Virus record (IMG/VR): IMGVR_UViG_3300017786_000028
Location: 1 to 41,642 of that record
Direction: 5' to 3' (one strand)
DNA length: 41,642 nucleotides
DNA from: a virus
Shown here: positions 1 through 7,044 of the stretch, piece by piece
Layout: each line of letters starts with the position of its first letter
Numbering within the stretch: position 1 is the stretch's first letter
Notes under the pieces: generated by a model
Database searches by the model: none
What the model saw: the letters and a program-made list of their open reading frames with translations, nothing else
Told to the model about the DNA's origin: nothing
Translations under genes and position numbers: made by a program

Positions 1-60
1 AGGCGAAGGTGACGGACTAGGCGAAGGTGATGGAGATGGACTAGGCGAAGGTGATGGACT
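1..60 (-). repeat. Ser-Pro coding tandem repeat in gp53
   Basis: Three imperfect units beginning AGGCGAAGGTGA (1-18, 19-42, 43-60; the middle one carries a 6-base insertion) encode alternating Ser-Pro on the minus strand. The array runs off the left edge, so its length is unknown. Such arrays change copy number by slippage, and the encoded SPSP tract is probably an extended, flexible linker. Confidence 0.85.
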
Positions 61-885
61 GCTCGTAGTAACTGTAGTAGTGGCAGTTGCACCTGTTGAT
101 GCGTTGGTTGCAGTGACAGCCGTTGCTACACCCGCTACACTCGAAATAGAGGGACCATCATCAAATGTGACTACACCGCTGGAATTAGCTGTAGCAATAC
201 CGACACTAGAGTTATATGTAACTGAACCACTAGTATTCAAGAATCTAGAAGCAAGACTCAGAGGTGTTTTCTTATTACCATCTTCATCTAGTTCAGCATT
301 AGGTTCATAAGCAACTAATTCTTCAAATTCTTCAATAACCATATCGGCTAATTGACCTGTAGGAATACGAACTTGTCTTTTATATTCATTTAAAGCATAT
401 TCATGCTCATAATTTGTTATCGGATAAATGCTCTCTTCAAAAGTTTTTGTAGTTCCATCTGGTAATATCACACGATAATCTGCAGTTACATTAATACCGC
501 TCTTGATATAAACTGTACCATCATCAAGGATTATCTCATTAGTTTCATAATGATTGATACTATCTACATCATCATACTTAGTATTCACATAATTGATTAA
601 ATCCTCTTGTTCTAATGGCCATTGTTCATACACATCAGTAATATTGTTAACAAGAAGAATAACCCAATCTAATTTTGGATCTTTGAAATATTTGTATGCT
701 AAAGAAGAAGGAGTCTCACCTGGTGAGACCTCATGTGCTTCAAACATCGTGATATATTGATCTAAGTCAGTTCTGGTATTAACCTTCCGAAATATATTTT
801 TAGACAGTTTATATTTAAAGGTCTCGTTATCATCAACACCTTCTCCAATATATACATTTGGTAAAAATGAAAAATATCCTGCCAT
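1..885 (-). CDS. 53: gp53-like baseplate wedge protein, 3' end outside window
   Basis: The frame reads leftward from an ATG at 885-883 and is still open at base 1, giving at least 295 residues. The N-terminal half has the gp53 pattern: a LysM-like stretch around residues 50-80 (SPGETPSSLAYKYF, then LDWVILLVNN) and a conserved QWPLEQEDLINYV segment. In T4, gp53 joins neighbouring wedges around the hub; that gene is about 196 residues, so this one is much longer. The visible end turns into a low-complexity Ala/Thr/Ser tract followed by Ser-Pro repeats at 1-60. The start lies three bases downstream of the gp48 stop, so the pair is probably co-transcribed. The C-terminal extension's role is unknown. 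Confidence 0.8.
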   Translation of the reverse strand, partial: MAGYFSFLPNVYIGEGVDDNETFKYKLSKNIFRKVNTRTDLDQYITMFEAHEVSPGETPSSLAYKYFKDPKLDWVILLVNNITDVYEQWPLEQEDLINYVNTKYDDVDSINHYETNEIILDDGTVYIKSGINVTADYRVILPDGTTKTFEESIYPITNYEHEYALNEYKRQVRIPTGQLADMVIEEFEELVAYEPNAELDEDGNKKTPLSLASRFLNTSGSVTYNSSVGIATANSSGVVTFDDGPSISSVAGVATAVTATNASTGATATTTVTTSSPSPSPSPSPSPSPSPSPSP

Positions 886-888
886 TGT

Positions 889-1830
889 TTAATATCCTTT
901 TAATATGTCTTTTTGATCGATAAACCTGGTCTCTAAGAACGATAAACCAAGAGTTAATGCGGGAACTTGTAGTCCTAGTGGTTCATCCTCGCTACCACCA
1001 AGAGGGGCATACTTCAATGCATTATATTGTCCATCAGGAGTGTAATTAACACTTACACCACTACATACAGAAGTATGAAGTCTGAAGTGTAGATCATTTG
1101 AACCTTCTAATTTTCTTGAATCTGGATTCAATCGACAGAATTTGATATCAAATTTATCAGGAACTTCCATAAACCTGTTTGCATCATCACCAATAATAGG
1201 GGTAGCACCTTCCTTAAAGTACCTGACAATCTTTGCTATTTCATCTGCTTCCTTATCATCTCTTGCAAACATCTTAAATGAGAACTGGTGAGATCTAAAT
1301 GTCATATTACTGAATAATTGTTCAGTATATGGATTAAAAACTTTACCTTTACTGATTTGCATCAACGTGTTTGAATCAATGCTTCCTGAAAGACCTAATG
1401 CACCACTAGCACTGTTGGCAATTTGAGCAACAGCACCAGCAGTAAATTCTGGAAGAGCAGCTCTTGCTGCTGCTTGAAGATCTGCAACAATCCTTGTTGT
1501 TCCACCTTGCTCTGTCAGATCATCCGCTCCAATGGCACCCGATGCAAACATACCACCAACACCTAAGTCTTTTGAGGTATATCCTGGATTGTATGAAGTT
1601 TGTAAACTTGGTGGCATTGCCAGATAAACCATCTGGGGATTGAACGTAAATTGAACGCTGTTATTGGGAAGATTCAATCCATAATAATTACTATTATTAG
1701 GTTTTTCGTTATAATTTACTCTCTTTCTTACAAATCTCACATAGTCGACAGACTCGGTTCTATTATCAGACAGACTATTTCCCGTACTAGAAGGAGCTCT
1801 CAATGGGTATCGTAGAGTTGACTGTGACAA
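889..1830 (-). CDS. 48: gp48-like baseplate tail tube cap protein
   Basis: The 313-residue protein opens with STLRYP and carries a central tube-type domain (NPYTEQLFSNMTFRSHQFSF, then a charged helix with DDKEADEIAKIVRYF), as in gp48 of T4-like cyanophages. gp48 caps the baseplate hub and, with gp54, nucleates tail-tube polymerisation. The reading frame begins at TTG (1830-1828), with AGGT about eight bases upstream on this strand; no nearby ATG fits the conserved N-terminus. It is followed almost directly by gp53. A CATAAATA box (1870-1863, minus strand) lies 33 bases upstream. Confidence 0.8.
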   Translation of the reverse strand: MSQSTLRYPLRAPSSTGNSLSDNRTESVDYVRFVRKRVNYNEKPNNSNYYGLNLPNNSVQFTFNPQMVYLAMPPSLQTSYNPGYTSKDLGVGGMFASGAIGADDLTEQGGTTRIVADLQAAARAALPEFTAGAVAQIANSASGALGLSGSIDSNTLMQISKGKVFNPYTEQLFSNMTFRSHQFSFKMFARDDKEADEIAKIVRYFKEGATPIIGDDANRFMEVPDKFDIKFCRLNPDSRKLEGSNDLHFRLHTSVCSGVSVNYTPDGQYNALKYAPLGGSEDEPLGLQVPALTLGLSFLETRFIDQKDILKGY

Positions 1831-1838
1831 GGTAACAC

Positions 1839-1870
1839 CTAAATAATAGCGTGGTCTTTATATATTTATG
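1839..1870. promoter_or_regulatory. Divergent T4-type late promoter pair
   Basis: A plus-strand CTAAATA at 1839-1845 points at gp4, whose start is 22 bases further on. A minus-strand CATAAATA (reverse complement of 1863-1870) points at gp48. The minus-strand box contains the gp4 start codon. Both match the T4/cyanophage late -10 consensus NATAAATA; function is inferred. Confidence 0.6.
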
Positions 1871-2290
1871 CGATATTACCAAGGTACTTACCGTCCGAAA
1901 TTTCCCAATAAGTACAAAGGCAATCCACATAACGTAACATATCGTTCGTCATGGGAATATAAGTTTATGCTTTGGTGTGATATGACACCAAGTATACAAG
2001 AGTGGAGCAGTGAGGAATGCGTAATCCCGTATAAATCACCTGTAGATAATAAATATCATAGGTACTTCGTCGATTTTTACATGAAAATCGATAACAGGAA
2101 GTATTTAGTAGAGGTTAAACCTGCAAAACAAACAAAGGAACCTAAAACTCAAAAACGAATGACCAAACGTTATATTAATGAAGTTGTGACCTGGAGTGTT
2201 AATCAAGCAAAGTGGAAAGCTGCCACTGAGTTTTGTTTAGACAGACAATGGGAATTCAAAATCATTACCGAGAAGGAACTCAAAGTCTAA
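1868..2290 (+). CDS. 4: gp4-like head completion nuclease
   Basis: 140 residues, close to the size of T4 gp4. It has a TnsA/PD-(D/E)XK-type active-site layout: SSWE with Glu30, VDF with Asp69, and EVK with Glu82 and Lys84. In T4, gp4 (with gp50 and gp65) completes the packaged head before tail joining. The stop overlaps the next start as TAATG at 2288-2292, indicating translational coupling. Expression is probably late, from the CTAAATA box at 1839. Confidence 0.8.
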   Translation: MRYYQGTYRPKFPNKYKGNPHNVTYRSSWEYKFMLWCDMTPSIQEWSSEECVIPYKSPVDNKYHRYFVDFYMKIDNRKYLVEVKPAKQTKEPKTQKRMTKRYINEVVTWSVNQAKWKAATEFCLDRQWEFKIITEKELKV

Positions 2291-3141
2291 TGGCAATCTA
2301 TAGACCCGAAAGTGCAAGATATAACTCTTTTCAAGAGTTCATGGCATTCTCTAAAAGAGATGATAACCATGTAAGCACTCCAAATTTATTTTCAGTAAGA
2401 TTTAGCACACCTAGAATTCTCGCTCAGGGATACGGTAATGTTAGTAGCGATAGACTTACTGTTAAAGGAGATTTAGACTTACTTTTAGATTATTATGCGG
2501 ATAGTGTACAGTTACCAAGTAAACAAATTACTACAGGTCAAGTACAAACTGTAGGATCACCATTCAAGTATGCTACAAATACGGCATTTAGTCAGATCAA
2601 CATCAACTTCAAGATGCCTAGGTCTTTATATACCAGGTGTTTCTTTGAAAGATGGACACAATTGATGGCAACAGATTCTGAGCAATATACACAGTATTAT
2701 AGTGATTATGTCTGTCCAGAGTTGTTGATTTATAAGTGGGAGAAGGGCAACGGTGATTATGTATATACTGATCCTAAAATGCTTCGAGCGTTGAGACAAG
2801 CAGGAAATGGAGCATTACTAGCTAGAAAATATACATTAACTGGATGTTACAGAATAGAAAATGTATTCCCTTATAATATTGGATCGATTCGACTTGATAA
2901 TAATACCTCAAAGGTTATGACTATGCAGGTTGGATTCTATTTTGAGAGATATCGTTTCTATACAGAGAATAAATTCGATGATCCTGGTACTCAACGTGGT
3001 AGAACTCTTCCTACTAAGACAGATAACGTAACTGACAATACGACTAGTAGGAATAAAGAAGCATTTCCCCTACCGAAAACTAGCGTATTTGAAAATCTAA
3101 GTGGGAACGTTACTGATTCCATATTGGGTGGTTTATCATAA
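2290..3141 (+). CDS. 54: Baseplate tail-tube initiator-like protein (gp54-like)
   Basis: The 283-residue frame is taken from ATG 2290, inside the gp4 stop; an upstream in-frame ATG at 2233 would overlap gp4 deeply. The protein has a tube-fold-like beta-rich middle and a conserved segment YRIENVFPYNIGSI followed by a FYFERYRFYTEN strand, as in gp19/gp54-type tube proteins. The last 40 residues are Thr/Asn-rich and probably disordered. Location beside gp4, gp48 and gp26 supports a tube initiator role at the hub. The gp54 assignment is by context and general resemblance, not a diagnostic motif. Confidence 0.6.
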   Translation: MAIYRPESARYNSFQEFMAFSKRDDNHVSTPNLFSVRFSTPRILAQGYGNVSSDRLTVKGDLDLLLDYYADSVQLPSKQITTGQVQTVGSPFKYATNTAFSQININFKMPRSLYTRCFFERWTQLMATDSEQYTQYYSDYVCPELLIYKWEKGNGDYVYTDPKMLRALRQAGNGALLARKYTLTGCYRIENVFPYNIGSIRLDNNTSKVMTMQVGFYFERYRFYTENKFDDPGTQRGRTLPTKTDNVTDNTTSRNKEAFPLPKTSVFENLSGNVTDSILGGLS

Positions 3142-3146
3142 CCCTC

Positions 3147-3153
3147 CTAAATA
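3147..3153 (+). promoter_or_regulatory. Late promoter box CTAAATA
   Basis: CTAAATA lies 20 bases upstream of the gp26 start, the same geometry as the boxes before later structural genes. It is the cyanophage variant of the T4 late -10 TATAAATA. Confidence 0.5.
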
Positions 3154-3173
3154 AAATTACTGAATGAATTATT

Positions 3174-3887
3174 ATGTCATTACCTAAATTAAATGTACCT
3201 AAGTACAAATTGAAGTTGCCATCTGATGGTAAAACTGTTGTCAATTTTAGACCCTTTCTAGTAAAGGAAGAAAAGTTACTTTTGATTGCAACTGAAACTG
3301 GTGAGCAGTCTCAACTTTTGGATACGATCACAACAATCATCAAAGATTGTACAGATCTCGCAAATGTTGATAAATTAGCCACTTTTGATGTCGAGTATCT
3401 GTTCTTGCAGATCCGTACAAAATCCGTTGGTGAAACTGTTGATGTTAGCATTACCTGTCCAGATGATAGAGAGACTCAAGTACAAGTTTCTATTCCTCTA
3501 GATGAGATCAAAGTCGTAAGAGACAAAGCTCACAAAAAGGAATTGAAACTTTCTGATGAAATTATTGTAACTCTCGATTACCCTAGACTTGACACATTCG
3601 TTAAAATGAATTTTGCGGATGAGGGTCCTGGTGTTGATGATATATTTGAAATGGCAGCAGAATGTATGGCAACTATTGCCGACTCTGAACAAGTTTATGA
3701 TTGTGCAGATTCCACCAAGGAAGAAAAACTAGAATTCCTAGATAACTTGAATAGCAAGCAATTTGCTATGTTCCAAGATTTCTTTGAAACTATGCCTAAG
3801 TTATCACATACAATTAGTGTTACTAATCCTAATACTAAGGTTGTCAGTGATGTAGTCCTTGAGGGATTGGCGAGTTTTTTCGCCTAG
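3174..3887 (+). CDS. 26: gp26-like baseplate hub / tail assembly chaperone
   Basis: 237 residues (T4 gp26 is 208), beginning MSLPKLNVPKYKLKLPS and containing the family pattern FRPFLVKEEKLLLIA near residues 25-45, then CDDRE-type and DYPRL segments; this fits the T4 base plate family that holds gp26. It lies immediately before a gp51-like frame, as gene 26 precedes 51 in T4. The final codons AGT TTT TTC GCC TAG contain the heptamer T TTT TTC at 3875-3881, a canonical -1 slippery site. About one ribosome in several could therefore make a 300-residue fusion with the downstream frame; the efficiency cannot be judged from sequence. Confidence 0.8.
   Translation: MSLPKLNVPKYKLKLPSDGKTVVNFRPFLVKEEKLLLIATETGEQSQLLDTITTIIKDCTDLANVDKLATFDVEYLFLQIRTKSVGETVDVSITCPDDRETQVQVSIPLDEIKVVRDKAHKKELKLSDEIIVTLDYPRLDTFVKMNFADEGPGVDDIFEMAAECMATIADSEQVYDCADSTKEEKLEFLDNLNSKQFAMFQDFFETMPKLSHTISVTNPNTKVVSDVVLEGLASFFA
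3875..3881 (+). promoter_or_regulatory. Candidate -1 programmed ribosomal frameshift site (T TTT TTC)
   Basis: In the gp26 frame the bases read T|TTT|TTC, an exact X XXY YYZ slippery heptamer, one codon before the gp26 stop triplet (GCC then TAG). Slipping back one base joins 236 residues of gp26 to 64 residues of an open frame ending at 4075. Possible stimulatory pairings are GCCC 3887-3890 with GGGC 3909-3912, and CCCTC 3888-3892 with GAGGG 3920-3924. The layout equals lambda G/GT and related tail chaperone pairs. Confidence 0.7.
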
Positions 3888-3937
3888 CCCTCCTGCATAC
3901 TAATCTTCGGGCATACTTTGAGGGTAATTTTGCCCTC

Positions 3938-4075
3938 ATGCACCATCATAAGTGGAATATTGAATATATTGACAATCTTATGCCATGGGAAAAGGAAATT
4001 TACGTTAACTTATTAGTTAATTTCCTCAAACAAGAAGAAAACCGAATGAAGGAGCAACGAGCAGCGAGTGGCTAA
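3938..4075 (+). CDS. 51: gp51-like hub assembly factor / frameshift extension of gp26
   Basis: Read alone from ATG 3938 it gives 45 residues starting MHHHKWNIEYIDNLMPWEKE. The same frame is open backwards through the end of gp26, so the real product may be the 64-residue C-terminal extension (RLALLHTNLRAYFEGNFAL then MHHHKW) of a gp26 fusion made at 3875-3881. The sequence type, His-Trp then a short acidic helix with PWE and Tyr, recalls T domains of tail assembly chaperones. Position between gp26 and the tape-measure-like gene matches gene 51 of T4. A GAGGG/CCCTC hairpin (3920-3937) sits directly before ATG 3938 and could block independent initiation. Confidence 0.65.
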   Translation: MHHHKWNIEYIDNLMPWEKEIYVNLLVNFLKQEENRMKEQRAASG

Positions 4076-7040
4076 AATCCAAACAAATAAATTTATTGGT
4101 TCTGGGTCCATAAAGGGACGGTCACCCGTTGCTGAGGCTGTTAATACACATGTTAAAGCAACAAATAATTTAAACAAAACATTAGTAGGAATTTCATCCG
4201 TAGTAGAGGATCTTTATAAGATCGAACTAGGGTTTGTAAAAAATGAGAAACAACGTGCTCAGTCGGATAGAAGAAAAGCGCAGAGAGCACAAGATCAAAA
4301 AGCAGAAGATAGATTAGAAGAACGCGCAGCTAAAAAAGAAGGTAAAAAAGGTCTCAGTTCTAAACTAAAGAAGACTGCTAAAAAGGGGTTCATGGGTGCA
4401 TTTGGTTGGTTAACCCAACTAATATCTCCTATTGCAACTTTCTTAGCAGCTATTGGTGGATTTGCTATCGCTTCAGAGGTAATGAAGTGGATTGGAGATC
4501 CAGAAAATGCTGAAAAATTAAAAGTTTTTTTAGATAAGGCATTATTTGTCTTTGACAAGTTATATGGGTGGATATCAGGATTCACCATCAATATTATAGA
4601 TGGGTGGTCAGATTTATTTGCAGAAGATGGGGACTTTGGCACTAGATTATCAGGTCTAGGACAAATGATGACGGGTATCATTGGGTTGAAATACCTGATG
4701 AATCCATTCTCTCTTATTACAGATATATTAGGTCTTTTAGATATACTTGATAGGGACAAACCTGATAAGCCTCCCATCGATGGCAAACCTGACCCTGATG
4801 GCAAAAAACCTCGCGTAAAACCAGGAGAGATAGATCCAGCAACTGGCAAACCTCGCCCAAAAAGAACAGGTTTATTAGGTGCTCTTGATAGTGCAAGGGA
4901 TCGTGCATCTAACCTAGGTGAAAGGTTTAGAACTTCAAAATTTAATCCTTTTGCTGATAATAGGTCTCGTTTAGACAGATATTATGATGATGCAACTGGT
5001 TACAAACCAAATGCACTTCAAAATCTTAGAGATAATGCTTCAAGAACTGGACGGGCAATTAGTGATGATGTAGCAGAAAGATTAACAAAGGTACAGATTA
5101 AAGGGAAACCTCTAACTGATGTTATTGCAGAAACTTCTGAGGCAACTCTCAGTGGTATGGGTCTTGATAAGGAAAGACGCCAAGCAATCAGATCATCATT
5201 GGATACTGGTTTAGAAAAATTAACTAAAAAGAAGAACAAAATACAAGGGGGTATCTTTAGCGGTTTACAAACACTTCAAAGAAATTTAACCTTCCAAGAG
5301 GGATCTACCTTTAGGAAAGGTGCAGCACGCGCTGGTCAGGAACTTACATTTGCAGAGGGTTCAACATCTCGAAAAGCTGCTTCAGCAACAGGTAAATTTC
5401 TAGGAGAACAAGGAACAAGATTTACTAATGCTATAAAGGCGCAGTACGGTAGATTTAATGATTGGGCAGGCAGTCTTCCTGATAAAGCAAGAAATGCTTT
5501 AATGGAGAGGATTTTAAAACCTATATTATCTGCTATAGAACCTGTCATGAACACCGTTAAGGGTGTTGGTGGTAAGATCACAGGTGCATTCGGCAAATTG
5601 GGTTTTGTTCCTAAAATTCTAGAAGCATTAAAGAAAAAAGGCATTTCGGGTTTTACCGACATTAAAGGTGCAGCTAAAGAACTAGGACCTACAATATGGC
5701 CAATTATTGGTAGTGTATTCAGTTTAATTTCTGGTTATGATCGTTTAACAAACCAAGATCCAACTGGTGCCCTGATGGATACGGTATCAGGTCTTTTTGA
5801 ATTATCTGTAGCACCTCCTCCTGTTGGTCTTGCTTTTATTCCTGGTAGCGGCATTTCAACATTCATTGATATTGCAATGCTAGGTAGAGACTTAGCAGGT
5901 GCTCTCTTCCCAGATTTTGATCCGAGAACTGAGGAAGACAAACTTATTAATAATTTAGGTCTAGGTAGTGCACAGACATTTGTAAAGAGTGTTGGGGCAA
6001 AACTACCTAAATTGAGTGCTCTCACTAAAATCTTTGGTGAGGCAGAGAAAGAAGGACCTAAAAGAGAAGATTTTAAAGACGGTGATGACGGAGATAAAGA
6101 TTTTGAGGAAGCAAAACAGGCATGGTTAGTAACTCAACCCGATGGCAAGGAAGAGGAGATAAATGCTGACGCTCAAGCATCATCACTTGGTGGTCCTATT
6201 AGAGAACCTCAAGAGTTATTCTTAGGTGGTGTTGTAAAAGGTATTGGTAAAGCAATTGGTAGTGTAGGTAAAACTGTTAGTAATGTACTCAGTAATCCTA
6301 TTGTTTCCACTGGGTTATCATTGATTCCTGGTGCTGCTCCAATTGTAGGAGCAGTAAGTGGTATTGCCAATCTAGCTGCTGGTGGGAACCCCCTAGGAGC
6401 GATCATGTCAGGCGTTAGCATGATTCCTGGAGTTGGGCAAGCGATGGGTGGTTTTGGTGATTTTATGGGAAAAGCCGCTGGAATCATTAATAGTCCGCTC
6501 GGACAGGCAGGAACGAGTTTACTTCAGGGTAATTTTATGGGTGCTGCAAGTTCAGCATTGGGTATGCTTGGAGGACCATTAGCTGGTATTGGACAATCAC
6601 TATTAGGTGGTAATTTTGGCGGTGCTATTTCTTCTGGATTGGGAATGGTCAATCCTATGCTTGGACAAATGGCAGGCAGTATATTATCTGGTGGATTCCA
6701 ACCAATGAATATAATTTCAAATGTGGCAGATAGTTTTGGGTTATCTGGTGTTATGCAGGCAGTTACTGGTCTGGCAGGTGGAGATCCAACTTCAGCAATT
6801 AAAGCGATTGGTTCAGAACTTGGAGTAGATCCAAAAATTCTTGGAGCAGTCGATAAGGTTTCTACTAAAGCATTAGGTGAAAAAGGTATATCTGCAAAGT
6901 ATGCTATGCAGCAAGCGTTAGAGTTTGTACCTATTCCTGTAGTTCTTGAAAAAGTTGTTCCTATGTTGCAAGCAGTTCCCATAAATATAACACAGACGAA
7001 AGTAGTTCAAGCAACCGAATCTGTTTTAGGTTCTTTCTAA
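4068..7040 (+). CDS. Tape-measure/hub-like structural protein 1
   Basis: 990 residues from GTG 4068, overlapping the previous stop by eight bases, with GGAG at 4051-4054. The N-terminal 100 residues form a charged coiled-coil region (long KAQRAQDQKAEDRLEERAAK stretch), followed by a hydrophobic segment FLAAIGGFAIASEVMKWIGD near residues 125-150. A Pro/Asp/Lys linker spans about 230-265. From about 730 to 920 the chain is Gly/Ala/Leu-rich with repeated LGGN/GAxSSxLGM elements, probably amphipathic or membrane-active. Length, composition and position suggest a tape measure or hub protein (gp29-like role). It shares its WIGDPEN/WLGDPKN region with the next gene, so the two are paralogues. Confidence 0.6.
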   Translation: MAKIQTNKFIGSGSIKGRSPVAEAVNTHVKATNNLNKTLVGISSVVEDLYKIELGFVKNEKQRAQSDRRKAQRAQDQKAEDRLEERAAKKEGKKGLSSKLKKTAKKGFMGAFGWLTQLISPIATFLAAIGGFAIASEVMKWIGDPENAEKLKVFLDKALFVFDKLYGWISGFTINIIDGWSDLFAEDGDFGTRLSGLGQMMTGIIGLKYLMNPFSLITDILGLLDILDRDKPDKPPIDGKPDPDGKKPRVKPGEIDPATGKPRPKRTGLLGALDSARDRASNLGERFRTSKFNPFADNRSRLDRYYDDATGYKPNALQNLRDNASRTGRAISDDVAERLTKVQIKGKPLTDVIAETSEATLSGMGLDKERRQAIRSSLDTGLEKLTKKKNKIQGGIFSGLQTLQRNLTFQEGSTFRKGAARAGQELTFAEGSTSRKAASATGKFLGEQGTRFTNAIKAQYGRFNDWAGSLPDKARNALMERILKPILSAIEPVMNTVKGVGGKITGAFGKLGFVPKILEALKKKGISGFTDIKGAAKELGPTIWPIIGSVFSLISGYDRLTNQDPTGALMDTVSGLFELSVAPPPVGLAFIPGSGISTFIDIAMLGRDLAGALFPDFDPRTEEDKLINNLGLGSAQTFVKSVGAKLPKLSALTKIFGEAEKEGPKREDFKDGDDGDKDFEEAKQAWLVTQPDGKEEEINADAQASSLGGPIREPQELFLGGVVKGIGKAIGSVGKTVSNVLSNPIVSTGLSLIPGAAPIVGAVSGIANLAAGGNPLGAIMSGVSMIPGVGQAMGGFGDFMGKAAGIINSPLGQAGTSLLQGNFMGAASSALGMLGGPLAGIGQSLLGGNFGGAISSGLGMVNPMLGQMAGSILSGGFQPMNIISNVADSFGLSGVMQAVTGLAGGDPTSAIKAIGSELGVDPKILGAVDKVSTKALGEKGISAKYAMQQALEFVPIPVVLEKVVPMLQAVPINITQTKVVQATESVLGSF

Positions 7041-7044
7041 TTAA

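Noticed and set aside
80-310. Plus-strand frame of 76 residues
   Set aside because: Antisense to gp53; Val/Ala/Thr-rich low-complexity shadow.
4554-4580. TTGACA-like promoter inside the 4068 gene
   Set aside because: TTTGACAAGTTATATGGG has no -10 at a useful spacing and lies within coding sequence.
4295-6982. Several minus-strand frames of 63-184 residues opposite the 990-residue protein
   Set aside because: Low-complexity Pro/Ser/Ile shadows of Gly/Ala-rich codons, without ribosome binding sites or promoters.
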